NCBI GenBank assembly: GCA_029974015.1
Contig: JARKUF010000039.1
Span: 1 to 48,360 of the forward strand
DNA: 48,360 nucleotides
Direction of reading: 5' to 3'
Source: Spirochaetota bacterium
GTDB lineage: Bacteria > Spirochaetota > UBA4802 > JAGODF01
The stretch's first letter is position 1. Each line of letters starts with the position of its first letter. Positions 15,928 to 24,405 of this stretch are shown piece by piece. The translations under genes and the position numbers were made by a program. The notes beneath the pieces were generated by a model. That model was not told the DNA's origin, searched no databases, and was given only the letters and a program-made list of their open reading frames with translations.

Positions 15928-16001
15928 GCTTCAATTTTAATAGTTCCCAGGAATTATGCTTTCTCTCCCGCCCGCCTTCGGCGGGGGAAACATAGTTTTT
16001 T
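15928..16001. repeat. second, imperfect repeat copy next to the first
   Basis: GCTTCAATTTTAATAGTTCC precedes a core CTCCCGCCCGCCTTCGGCGG. The right arm is shortened (GGGGGAAACATAG). With the previous copy it fills most of the 350-base gap between the peroxiredoxin and the M23 peptidase; the rest holds nothing I recognise. Confidence 0.6.
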
Positions 16002-16107
16002 GTGAACGAGAGACGGGCCGTGAAAAAAAGTATTGATTATTCTTTTTTATCCTGATTGTTTTTTACATGGGAATCTCGATTGAACAATGAAAGTCCGGGA
16101 GATGAGG

Positions 16108-17868
16108 ATGAAATCGTTAAAAATCCTTTGCGCGGCCGCGGCAATGGCGGCCGCAATGGCCATTATGGTTGGAACGGTCCCAGGAGAGGAATCCCTTCGA
16201 TGGCCCGTGGACCTACCCCGCTCCCTCACGGGCACACATGGTGAACAGCGGGGTGACCATCTCCACTCCGGGATAGACATTAAAACCGCAGGGAGAACGG
16301 GACACAGAGTATACGCCGTGGACGATGGGCTGCTTCTCTCAATCACGGCAAGGAGCCTGGGGTATGGAAACTCCATCATCCTCGGCCATGGTTCCTTCTT
16401 TTCCCAGTACGCCCATCTCGACTCATTCGTTGAAGGCGCGGCGGGCCTTGACACACTTGTGGAAACAGTGAAGCTTCTATACGGCGACGAAATCGACAGC
16501 TTTTCTTTTAAAAAAAGAAGGCTGCGCTTCAAAAAGGGCGAACTTATCGGCTACAGCGGAGAAACGGGAGCGGGGCCTCCCCACCTTCATTTTGCCCTCC
16601 GGGAACCCGGGGGCCCCGTGAACCCCCTGGAATACTATAATTTGCCGGATACCGAGGCGCCGGTGATAAAGGCCCTCAGCTTCTGTGTGGAAAAGGGCGG
16701 CTCCACGGTGAGCGCCGTGACAATCCCGGCATATAAATCGTGGGGGAAATACGCTCTTCGGGAGAATGTTTTCGTCGCCGGCCCCGAGGACCGGTGCTTT
16801 ATAAAGCTTTCCTGCTATGACCGAGTGTCCTCCCTTAATCGCTGCGCGGTCAATAAGATACTCCTTTCTGAGGGCGATACGGAAATTTTCTCCATGGACT
16901 TCCAGCGTTTCAAATGGGCCGACAGCTCCATGGGCCGATTTATCTATGACCGTTCTATTACGGTGATTGGCGGCGAATCGCTCTACACCTTTTTTCTGTG
17001 CCGCAGGACGGGAAATAAATACAGCCGCATAAGGGCCGTAAACGACGGTTACCTGAAGGCGACGGAGGAACCTCGGAAGTTCCGCATAGACGTCTTCGAC
17101 CAGGCCGGGAACAAGTCGTCCCTCGAGTTTGGCCTTATCCGGAAAAAGGCCGCGGCGCCGGACCCGGCCGCCGGGTACATCGCCGTAAGCGCCGGCAGGG
17201 GAGGCGTGCTCCGGGACGCTTCCGGGGACTTCACCTTCACCGTACCCCGGGGCGGACTTTACGACGGGGCCATGTTGAAGGTAGAAACGGCGAAGACCAG
17301 CGGGCAGGTGTACCGGCTTCAACAGGGCGGCATAATTGGCGATGGGGACTCCTCGACGGTCTACACGGTCCTTCCCTTCGACCAGGTGTACCGGAGAGAC
17401 TCCCGGGTGTCGATACGGCGCCCCGAGTGGATTTCAAAAGACGAGGCGGACAACATACTCATCTACCGCAGTTATGAGGACACGGCGGCCTGGGGGCTTC
17501 TCACCGTGTACAACAGGAGGACCGACTGCTTTGAGGCCAATACGAGTGCAAATGGGCGCTTCGTTCTAATGCGCGACCGCCGGGCCCCCGAGGTCCACGT
17601 CCCCGCCTCTTACGATTTCATCGTGGACGACGGCCCATACCGCAAAATGCGGCTACATCTTTTTGACGACCTCTCTGGAGTGAATACGAAGTCCGTGTGG
17701 CTTTACATCGACGGGGAGAACTATCCAGCCCTCTTTGATTATGACAGAAGCTGGATTGAAGCGAAGCTGCCGAAGCTCGCGGTGTCGAAGGGGGTCCACC
17801 ACGTGTTCCTCCGGGTGCGGGACCGGGCGAACAATGAGACTATTATGCGCAACCTTCTTGTTTTTTAA
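16108..17868 (+). CDS. exported M23 (LytM-type) metallopeptidase
   Basis: Protein of 586 residues with a signal peptide (MKSLKILCAAAAMAAAMA). The LytM domain follows immediately: HSGIDI gives zinc ligands near His53 and Asp57, and HLHF gives catalytic/ligand His159 and His161, so the active site is complete. M23 enzymes cut peptide cross-links of peptidoglycan. The long C-terminal part (about 170-586) is beta-rich with Ig-like or beta-sandwich character (RKFRIDVFDQAGNKSSLEFG, VFLRVRDRANNETIM) and probably binds wall or partner proteins. The ATG at 16108 was chosen over ATGs at 16087 and 16102 because GGGAG lies 6 nt before it. No neighbouring divisome genes are present. Confidence 0.88.
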   Translation: MKSLKILCAAAAMAAAMAIMVGTVPGEESLRWPVDLPRSLTGTHGEQRGDHLHSGIDIKTAGRTGHRVYAVDDGLLLSITARSLGYGNSIILGHGSFFSQYAHLDSFVEGAAGLDTLVETVKLLYGDEIDSFSFKKRRLRFKKGELIGYSGETGAGPPHLHFALREPGGPVNPLEYYNLPDTEAPVIKALSFCVEKGGSTVSAVTIPAYKSWGKYALRENVFVAGPEDRCFIKLSCYDRVSSLNRCAVNKILLSEGDTEIFSMDFQRFKWADSSMGRFIYDRSITVIGGESLYTFFLCRRTGNKYSRIRAVNDGYLKATEEPRKFRIDVFDQAGNKSSLEFGLIRKKAAAPDPAAGYIAVSAGRGGVLRDASGDFTFTVPRGGLYDGAMLKVETAKTSGQVYRLQQGGIIGDGDSSTVYTVLPFDQVYRRDSRVSIRRPEWISKDEADNILIYRSYEDTAAWGLLTVYNRRTDCFEANTSANGRFVLMRDRRAPEVHVPASYDFIVDDGPYRKMRLHLFDDLSGVNTKSVWLYIDGENYPALFDYDRSWIEAKLPKLAVSKGVHHVFLRVRDRANNETIMRNLLVF

Positions 17869-17882
17869 AAAATGAAGGGCGG

Positions 17883-17947
17883 CCACAAAAACTCGGTTTT
17901 CCCGCCCGCCTTCGGCGGGCGGGAAAACCTGAATATTAGAGGTTACC
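17883..17947. repeat. palindromic repeat copy
   Basis: Perfect core at 17895-17929 (GGTTTTCCCGCCCGCC-TTC-... mirrored) followed by TGAATATTAGAGGTTACC, the usual right end. Its right end finishes 6 nt before the start codon of the M48 gene. Confidence 0.8.
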
Positions 17948-17953
17948 TGAAAT

Positions 17954-19258
17954 ATGGCAAACTCTAATGGGCGGCTCTTTGCCGCGACGGCATTTCTGGG
18001 CGGCATGATGACTGCACTGGCCTTCCTGGGCCTGGCGGGAAATTCCGATGCGGCGGCCCTGGGTGAGGCGCTCCGGTATTTTTCAGCGGAGGACATCGCA
18101 CGGGGAAGAAGCCACTTCGCCTGGGGAATTGTCCCGTCCCTCGCGTACCGGCTCCTTGCTCTGGGGCTTTTGCTTTTCTTTGCGGTGAAGCACCGGGCGA
18201 TTGCGGACTTTTTTGAGAAAAAAATCCTGCGCCCGTCCCTGAGGACGGCTCTGTATGTCATCATGGTCCTTGCGGCCATGGAGGTTTTGGCGTTTCCATT
18301 CGCGGTCGTTTCGGGGTTTGTCCGAAAAAAAATGTTTGGCCTGTTGACGGCCGACTTCCCTCTCTGGTTGTACCGTTACCTTGCGTCTAAGGCCATCGGG
18401 GTCCTGGTGGCGGCGGCCATTATCGTCCTTTTCCTTTTAATCGCCGGTAAAATCAGGCGCTACCGCATCATCCTCCCCGCATTGTTTCTGGCGCTTTCCC
18501 TTGCCGGGGTTTTTTTATATCCTCGAGTGGTCTCGCCGCTCTTTTACAGCGCCCGCCCGCTTCCGGACGGCGCGTTGAAAACCGGAATCTCGGGAATGCT
18601 TGAGCGCTCCGGGACCACGGTGGGCGGCATCCATGTCATCGACGAGAGCCGTTATTCGAAACATGGAAACGCGTACTTCACGGGATGGGGGGCCTTTCGG
18701 GAGATATATCTCTACGATACGGTCCTCGATGGGCATGATGACGGGGAGGTCTGCGCCATTGTGGCCCACGAGCTCTGCCATTACAGGGAGGAGCATGTCC
18801 TCATCGGGCTTTTCCTGGGGGCCGTCGGACTTTTCTTTGGGCTCTTTGCCCTCGACCGCCTCTGCCTTTTCCTTTTCGGCGAGGGCCTTGCCGGGGCCTC
18901 GCGCTCCGGGAAGGTGCCCCATATCATCCTGGCTTTTTCAATGCTGCTATTCGCGGCGCGTCCCGCCATAAACGGAATTTCGCGGATGATGGAAAGGCGG
19001 TGCGACGCCTATGCGGTTGAGCTCACGGAAAATGGGGCGGCCTTCGTTGAGATGGAGAGAAAGCTTGCCCTGAAAAACCGTGGAAACATTCTGCCCAACC
19101 CGGTGTTCCAGTGGTATTACGGCACACATCCGACCGTGATGGAGAGGATAAGGGCCGGAGAGGGAAGACCTTCCGCCGGGGCCATTGTTCCGGCAGAGGG
19201 CCATGACCGCCCCGGAGGGACCCGAAAAAGTACTTTACCTGAGCGGCCGCCCCATTAG
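17954..19258 (+). CDS. M48 family membrane zinc protease (Ste24/CAAX protease 1-like)
   Basis: Protein of 434 residues with several membrane helices before and after the catalytic site, as in Ste24. HELCH at 272-276 supplies two zinc ligands and the catalytic Glu273, and ERRCDAYA with Glu347 supplies the third ligand. HPTVMERI near residue 400 is the conserved family tail. It is probably an inner-membrane quality-control or maturation protease, since bacteria lack farnesylated CAAX proteins. The start is uncertain: the first residues MANSNG fall immediately beside a repeat copy, and the only ribosome-site-like AGAGG lies inside that repeat; ATGs near 18005 would be alternatives. It follows the M23 peptidase on the same strand by about 85 nt. 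Confidence 0.85.
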   Translation: MANSNGRLFAATAFLGGMMTALAFLGLAGNSDAAALGEALRYFSAEDIARGRSHFAWGIVPSLAYRLLALGLLLFFAVKHRAIADFFEKKILRPSLRTALYVIMVLAAMEVLAFPFAVVSGFVRKKMFGLLTADFPLWLYRYLASKAIGVLVAAAIIVLFLLIAGKIRRYRIILPALFLALSLAGVFLYPRVVSPLFYSARPLPDGALKTGISGMLERSGTTVGGIHVIDESRYSKHGNAYFTGWGAFREIYLYDTVLDGHDDGEVCAIVAHELCHYREEHVLIGLFLGAVGLFFGLFALDRLCLFLFGEGLAGASRSGKVPHIILAFSMLLFAARPAINGISRMMERRCDAYAVELTENGAAFVEMERKLALKNRGNILPNPVFQWYYGTHPTVMERIRAGEGRPSAGAIVPAEGHDRPGGTRKSTLPERPPH

Positions 19259-19323
19259 CATTAATGCGTCATGCGCCCTGCCGCGGGGCGTTCCGGGACG
19301 TTTCCAATAATGGAATACTTCTG

Positions 19324-20406
19324 ATGGAATACTTAATCTTTTTCGCCGGAGGCCTCTCGCTCCTCTTTTCCCTGGGGCAGCTCTTCATTCCGAGAAAGAG
19401 GCCGGCGAATTATAATCTGGCCTTGATGTTCCTCTGCCTGGGGGGCTTCATATCTCATCTGGGATTTGTCGTTCACGGCCTTGCCTTCGAGTGTCCGGAG
19501 CTTATGGCCTTTCACCTGACGGCGCTGTATCTTCTGACTCCTCTCCTCTACATCGCGTATCATCTGGTTGTCCTCCCGGAGGAGGCGCTGACGACCCGCC
19601 GGGCTTTTCTGCTTCTGCCGGTATTGCCTGCCTTAGCGGGCGATATCTTCTACATGGCCATGGACCATGGTGACAAAGTATCGCTCCTTCGGGGCCTTTT
19701 TTCCCGGGGTCAGGACGCAGACATCATCATCCTCAAACTGATCTACATCGGCGCGGCGTTTCTGGTTACCGGGTACCTGGGGTTTCTTTTCCTGAAACTC
19801 CGCTCCATCTGGGAAAAGTACGACAGCAGAGGAGTCCTGGGGGTCACCATGGCCTACACGGTCCTTTCCATCCTTCCGGTGATTCTCCTTTCGGCGGCGG
19901 TCCTTTTGAGTTCCATGAGGGTGTTGAAGGCGGGGGCCCTCATTGTGGCCTTCCTCGTTCTTGGGGCATATCTGTCGGGACAGCGCCATCCGGCATTCCT
20001 CCAGATGCTCACCAGCGTTGCGGAGAGGAAGCGGTATCGCCGGTCGATTATTAACGGTTTCGATCCTCAGATGGTCATCGGCCGCCTGCAGGAGATAATG
20101 TCCCGAAAAAGGCTTTTTGCCGATGAGGAGATTACCCTCGCCCAGGTGGCGGCGGAGGTCGATATTTCTCCCCACCGGCTTTCCCAGGTGATAAACGACC
20201 GCCTTAACATCAACTTTAACGCCTTCATCAACCAGTACCGCATCGACGAGGCCCAGAAGCTCCTTATCCGGGATCCGGACAAGTCGGTAATAGCAGTGGC
20301 CTACGAGGTGGGATTCAACTCCAAATCGTCCTTCTACGAGGCTTTTTCGCGCTATACGGGCGTTACCCCACAGGTTTTTCGAAAACAACACCGCATCGGC
20401 CACTGA
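19324..20406 (+). CDS. AraC-family regulator with an N-terminal membrane sensor domain
   Basis: Protein of 361 residues. Residues 1-220 hold about six or seven hydrophobic helices (MEYLIFFAGGLSLLFSLGQL, LLYIAYHLVVLP, LIVAFLVLGAYLSG). Residues about 250-355 form the two-helix-turn-helix AraC DNA-binding domain (ITLAQVAAEVDISPHRLSQV, then SVIAVAYEVGFNSKSSFYEA and FSRYTGVTPQVFRK). This design, a multi-helix membrane half joined to an AraC domain, suggests a one-component membrane sensor that binds DNA directly. ATG 19324 was chosen because it starts at the first helix; an ATG at 19264 is less likely. It lies directly upstream of the AOR operon in the same direction and could control it, which is inference from position. 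Confidence 0.85.
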   Translation: MEYLIFFAGGLSLLFSLGQLFIPRKRPANYNLALMFLCLGGFISHLGFVVHGLAFECPELMAFHLTALYLLTPLLYIAYHLVVLPEEALTTRRAFLLLPVLPALAGDIFYMAMDHGDKVSLLRGLFSRGQDADIIILKLIYIGAAFLVTGYLGFLFLKLRSIWEKYDSRGVLGVTMAYTVLSILPVILLSAAVLLSSMRVLKAGALIVAFLVLGAYLSGQRHPAFLQMLTSVAERKRYRRSIINGFDPQMVIGRLQEIMSRKRLFADEEITLAQVAAEVDISPHRLSQVINDRLNINFNAFINQYRIDEAQKLLIRDPDKSVIAVAYEVGFNSKSSFYEAFSRYTGVTPQVFRKQHRIGH

Positions 20407-20415
20407 ATTTTTATT

Positions 20416-20463
20416 TCGACCGTCTGTCCGACTTTTTTTGTCCGGAATTATAATTTCGGTCGA
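20416..20463. promoter_or_regulatory. spaced inverted repeat enclosing a TATAAT
   Basis: TCGACCG (20416-20422) and CGGTCGA (20457-20463) are perfect inverse copies, 34 nt apart. TATAAT lies between them at 20449-20454. No good -35 is visible at the standard distance. It could be the operator/promoter of the AOR operon or the 3' structure of the regulator gene. The rest of the 330-base gap is AT-rich DNA and a repeat copy. Confidence 0.3.
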
Positions 20464-20512
20464 CAGGAACACGCTTATATGTTAACAATTATATATATTC
20501 GGATTATAAACA

Positions 20513-20631
20513 GGGAACCTCTAAAATTAAAATTTTGAGGTTCACATAAAATGTAACTACTGGCATACTCGGGACTCCGGTTTTCCCGCCCGCCGAAGGC
20601 GGGCGGGAAAACCGGAATATTAGAGGTTGCC
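20513..20631. repeat. long-form palindromic repeat copy
   Basis: Begins AACCTCTAAAATTAAAATTT then TGAGGTTCACATAAAATGTA and ACTACTGGCA, and ends in the core (20577-20616, GAA-loop orientation) and ATATTAGAGGTTGCC. The about 50-nt left module resembles those at 25859 and 44629. Confidence 0.8.
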
Positions 20632-20733
20632 AGCATATATCCGCCTCGGAGGAAAACGCCCGGAATGGCCGCCCCCCCCGGTGGAGTGTTCCGAAACAAC
20701 CTACCAAACAACTCGTCTTAAAGGAGTAAGCTT

Positions 20734-22593
20734 ATGCAGGAAATAGTCGGGACCAGCAACAAAATTCTGGAAGTTGACCTCAGCACCGGTGTTACCAGCA
20801 TCGGTGAAATAACCGATAAGGACCGGCGCGACTACATGGGAGGAAAGGGCCTGGGACTCAAACTCCTCTATGACAGGTTGAAGCCCGGCGTGGACCCCCT
20901 GGGAGAGGAGAACATTATCGCTTTCATGCCCGGGGTGCTCATGGGGACCGGGGCCCCCTGCTCGGGGCGCTTCGAGGCAGTGACGAAATCTCCCCTTACG
21001 GGGATCATGGTGACGGCGTCATGCGGCGGGCCTTTCGGCATGGCCCTGAAAACGTCGGGCTGGGACGCCCTCATCATCCGCGGCGCAGCGAAAAATCCAA
21101 GTTATCTTTTCATCGATTCAAAGGGCGCCGAAATCCGGGATGCGAAGGGGGTCTGGGGGAAGGACACCCGTGAAGCACAGGCCGCCCTGGAAAAGGAAGG
21201 GGCCTCCGTGGTGATCGGCCCGGCGGGGGAACACCTGGTGCGCTATGCCAATCTCTGCTCGGGGCACCGCTTCCTGGGGCGCGGCGGCATGGGCGCCGTC
21301 TTCGGCTCGAAAAACCTCAAGGCCGTGGTGGCCCGGGGAGGGGAGTTTAAAATTGTCCCCGTGAAAAAGAAAAAATTCGACAAAGCGAGAAAAACCCTGA
21401 ACCGCTACATCTCCCGCAATTCCATCACCTCCGGGTCGTACCGCAACTTCGGCACCAATGCCAATGTGAACCTGTCCAACGCGGCCTGGATCCTTCCTGT
21501 GCGCAATTTTTCCGGCGGTTCCCACGGCGAGGCCCATAAAATTTCAGGGGAGACGATTGCCGAGAACTACAACACGAAATACCATACCTGCAAACCCTGT
21601 TCCATCCTTTGCGGACATAAGGGGACCTTCGCCGGTAAGGAGCGTTCCGTGCCGGAGTACGAAACCACGGGCCTTATGGGCTCCAACCTTGAGATATTCG
21701 ACCCCGTTGCGATTTCCGAGTGGAATGAGATCTGCGCCCTGATGGGGATGGATACCATCTCCACGGGGGGGTCTCTCGCCTGGGCCATGGAGGCCACGGA
21801 AAAAGGGCTCTTTGAGTCGGACCTCAAGTTCGGTTTCGCGGGGAATATATCCCAGACCCTCAAAGACATCGCCTATGGCAAGGGAGTTGGAAAGGAGCTG
21901 GGAATGGGGTCAAAATGGCTCTCAAGGAAATACGGCGGCGAGAACTTCGCCATCCACGTCAAGGGCCTCGAGATGGCCGCCTACGATCCCCGTGGGGCCT
22001 TCGGCCAGGGCCTTTCGTACGCGGTGGCGAACCGGGGGGCCTGCCACCTTTCGACATCGCTTTTTACGCTTGAGGCGTATTTCGACATGGCGAGCCCAAA
22101 GGCGAAGCGCGGCAAGGCCACCATGGTGAAGTTTTTTGAAAACGTGTACGCGGCCCTGAATTCGCTGCACATCTGCCATTTCACGGCCTTCGCGGTGTTT
22201 TTGGAGCCGCCGCTGGTGAAGCTTTCACCCACCCCGGTGCTTAAGCTCCTTACCCAGAACATAACCCCGGTGGCCTTAGCGGTCATGGACATAAGCCTCT
22301 GGCCGGAGCTCTGGTCCTCAGTGACAGGCAAGAGGCTTGGCATGCTCGGCTTCAAAAAAGTAGGCGAACGCGTCCATGTCCTGGAAAGATACATGAATAC
22401 CAGGGAAGGTGTTTCTAAGAAGGACGATACGCTTCCCGGGAGGATGCTCAGTGAGCCCAGGAAGTGCGACCATAAGGAAAGGACCGTGCCTCTGGATAAA
22501 ATGATTGGCAGATATTACCGCGTCCGGGGCTATGACAAAAACGGCGTGCCGAAGGACAGGCTTCTGCGGCGCCTCGGCATTGAGAAGAAGTAG
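20734..22593 (+). CDS. aor: tungsten/molybdopterin aldehyde:ferredoxin oxidoreductase
   Basis: AOR-family enzyme of 619 residues, interconverting carboxylic acids and aldehydes with ferredoxin. The N-terminal domain carries the pterin-binding elements (DYMGGKGLGLKLLYD, GRFEAVTKSPLTG, GRGGMGAVFGSKNLKAVV). The 4Fe-4S cluster ligands are Cys286, Cys289 and Cys293 (CKPCSILC) plus Cys481 (HICHFTAF). The C-terminus has the usual YYRVRGYDKNGVP. All expected parts are present, so it should be active. It is cytoplasmic and needs a tungsto- or molybdopterin; moaA is elsewhere in the window. AAAGGAG lies 7 nt upstream of the ATG. It is first in a four-gene operon with two iron-ADH-type genes and an SCP2-like gene. 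The substrate cannot be told from motifs. Confidence 0.92.
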   Translation: MQEIVGTSNKILEVDLSTGVTSIGEITDKDRRDYMGGKGLGLKLLYDRLKPGVDPLGEENIIAFMPGVLMGTGAPCSGRFEAVTKSPLTGIMVTASCGGPFGMALKTSGWDALIIRGAAKNPSYLFIDSKGAEIRDAKGVWGKDTREAQAALEKEGASVVIGPAGEHLVRYANLCSGHRFLGRGGMGAVFGSKNLKAVVARGGEFKIVPVKKKKFDKARKTLNRYISRNSITSGSYRNFGTNANVNLSNAAWILPVRNFSGGSHGEAHKISGETIAENYNTKYHTCKPCSILCGHKGTFAGKERSVPEYETTGLMGSNLEIFDPVAISEWNEICALMGMDTISTGGSLAWAMEATEKGLFESDLKFGFAGNISQTLKDIAYGKGVGKELGMGSKWLSRKYGGENFAIHVKGLEMAAYDPRGAFGQGLSYAVANRGACHLSTSLFTLEAYFDMASPKAKRGKATMVKFFENVYAALNSLHICHFTAFAVFLEPPLVKLSPTPVLKLLTQNITPVALAVMDISLWPELWSSVTGKRLGMLGFKKVGERVHVLERYMNTREGVSKKDDTLPGRMLSEPRKCDHKERTVPLDKMIGRYYRVRGYDKNGVPKDRLLRRLGIEKK

Positions 22594-22655
22594 ATCTATT
22601 ACAACCGCCTCTAACGTGGCGGCGCACCGACAATCTTACTGTAAAGGAGCGTGCA

Positions 22656-23804
22656 ATGCAATCTCCAGGTGATTACGGTTTTTTCTATCAGGCGAAGATC
22701 ATGGCCGGGACCGGGGCGATGGCCAACATCCCCGTGGAGCTCGACGGCTTTGACGCCCGCCATCCCTTTGTTCTTACAGACAAAAAAACTTCCGATTCCG
22801 GCCTTCCCCGAAAATTTGTAAAGGCCCTGGGCGAGTCCAACACCATCATCGGCGCCCTCTTTGATGATGTGCCCGCCTATTCCAGCGTGTCCCTCGTTAA
22901 GGACCTGGCGCAGTTTTTCCGCGACAGGGGATGTGATTCGGTGGTGGCAATAGGGTCGGGGCCGGTGGTTGATGTGGCCAAGGGCGTCAACATGGCCGTA
23001 TCGACCGGGGCCGATGTTCTCGGGTTCGAAGGAGTGAACAGGGTCCCCGGGCATCTGAAGCCGCTGGTGGTGGTCCCCACTGCGGCAATTAAGCCTTTCG
23101 ACCTCACCGGCAACGCTCGCATCGACGGGAGGAAATTCTCATCGGCCTTTCTTATGCCCGATGTAATAGCCGTGGACCCGCTCATGGTCCGGGGATGCTG
23201 TACCGAGTGCGTACTGGATACGGCCATGGTGTCCCTCTCCCATGCTGTCGAGGCTTACCTCTCTCCGTCGGCGAACCCTCTGAGCGATGCCTATGCTTCC
23301 ATGGCAATACGCCTCATTGCGGAACATCTCCAAAAATCGTTAAAGAGGCCCGGGAACAAGGCCGCGAGCATGGGGATGGCCAATGCGGCCGTTGCCGCGG
23401 CGGCGGCCTTCGACAACCAGCCTGTCGGAGTTGTCCATGCCCTCGGCATGGAGCTTTCACTGCTGACGGGGAACGCTCCGGGCCTTTGCATGGGGATACT
23501 CCTCCCCGCGGCCCTGGAATACCGCAGGCAGATGAAGCAGGAGGCCCGAAGCGAGCTTCTAATGGCCATGGAAGGTTTCGATGCTTACGCCGGGACCCCG
23601 GCGGGGCAGCGCGGAGAGAAGGGCCTCCGCTCCCTCCAGCTCCTGTTCTCGAAGATTGCCGTTCTTCCGAGGACACTTGAGGAACTGAGGGTGCCGCGGT
23701 TCAAGGCAGATGAGGCGATACAGGAAGCGCTGAAAGCCAATCCCTCCCTGAAGAAGCAGGACCTTTCGGCGGTCATGGGTCTGGCCATGAAAGGCGTCCA
23801 ATAG
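22656..23804 (+). CDS. degenerate iron-type alcohol dehydrogenase paralogue (probable pseudoenzyme)
   Basis: Protein of 382 residues in the Fe-ADH (group III) family, aligning over its length with the gene at 24406. The metal site is not conserved: the Asp of DALTH is Val192 (MVSLSH), His196 remains, the His of HxLxH is Met265 (HALGM), and the His of VPHG is Pro275 (NAPG). The nucleotide loop GGGSxxDxAK is GSGPVVDVAK and the usual GTGSE motif is replaced. Three of four iron ligands are therefore missing, although the frame is intact and the ribosome site (AAAGGAG) is good. It may be a structural or regulatory partner, or use different chemistry. It is not a frameshifted pseudogene. It is second in the AOR operon. 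Confidence 0.85.
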   Translation: MQSPGDYGFFYQAKIMAGTGAMANIPVELDGFDARHPFVLTDKKTSDSGLPRKFVKALGESNTIIGALFDDVPAYSSVSLVKDLAQFFRDRGCDSVVAIGSGPVVDVAKGVNMAVSTGADVLGFEGVNRVPGHLKPLVVVPTAAIKPFDLTGNARIDGRKFSSAFLMPDVIAVDPLMVRGCCTECVLDTAMVSLSHAVEAYLSPSANPLSDAYASMAIRLIAEHLQKSLKRPGNKAASMGMANAAVAAAAAFDNQPVGVVHALGMELSLLTGNAPGLCMGILLPAALEYRRQMKQEARSELLMAMEGFDAYAGTPAGQRGEKGLRSLQLLFSKIAVLPRTLEELRVPRFKADEAIQEALKANPSLKKQDLSAVMGLAMKGVQ

Positions 23805-23829
23805 AAGAACGGCAAGGAGAAAGTAAATT

Positions 23830-24372
23830 ATGATGCACTACAATAAATATCCGGAAATTAAACCAGGTTTGAAGCTCTTGAAGAGGATGTATGTGGTTAC
23901 CATGCTCTTTGTCTTCGGCAGGGCCTTCCAGGCCGTCTCCCGGGTGGACCGGGGCGCAAAGGAGGTGTTCGCGAAGATGCCCGACGATTTTGTCCTCGAT
24001 TTCTGCGTGGTCCCCAATGGCCCGCACATGGTGGTGGGGAAGGACGAGAAGGGGAGGATCAAGTACATGGGGTGGAACCCGGCGGGGAAGAAGGTAACTA
24101 TTTACATGAAGATAAAGAACATGGATGCCGCTTTCAGGATGCTCACCTTCCAGGAGTCGTCGTGTACGGCAACGTCGCGGGACAGGCTCATCGTCGACGG
24201 CGATTTGCCGACGGCATGCGGGGTCCTTCACATCATGGACCTCCTGGAAGTGCTTCTGCTTCCGAAATTTTTGGCAAAGCTTGGCGTTAAACGCTACCCC
24301 AAGTGGTCCCAGCTTTCCCCGGTCAGAAAGTGGACGAGCCGTCTTTTGACATACGTCCGCCTGGTGGCCTGA
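23830..24372 (+). CDS. SCP2-like (sterol carrier protein 2 fold) lipid-binding candidate
   Basis: Protein of 180 residues without a signal peptide. The central region resembles the SCP2 domain: a strand-rich part (DFVLDFCVVPNGPHMVVGKD, KKVTIYMKIKN), then MDAAFRMLTF, and RDRLIVDGDLPTACGVLHIM, which fits the SCP2 pattern of a sandwich strand followed by GxL and a terminal helix. SCP2 domains bind acyl chains and acyl-CoA. An N-terminal helix (LKRMYVVTMLFVFGRAF) may be amphipathic or membrane-associated. It sits between the degenerate and intact iron-ADH genes, 25 and 33 nt apart, so it is co-transcribed with AOR. A role in presenting a hydrophobic acid or aldehyde is inference. AAGGAG lies 10 nt upstream. 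Confidence 0.6.
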   Translation: MMHYNKYPEIKPGLKLLKRMYVVTMLFVFGRAFQAVSRVDRGAKEVFAKMPDDFVLDFCVVPNGPHMVVGKDEKGRIKYMGWNPAGKKVTIYMKIKNMDAAFRMLTFQESSCTATSRDRLIVDGDLPTACGVLHIMDLLEVLLLPKFLAKLGVKRYPKWSQLSPVRKWTSRLLTYVRLVA

Positions 24373-24405
24373 TGGCCGCCATAACCAAGTGAAAGAGGTA
24401 TACAG

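Noticed and set aside
16477..17322. Long antisense frame within the M23 gene
   Set aside because: Typical GC-rich shadow frame; the plus-strand protein has complete catalytic motifs.
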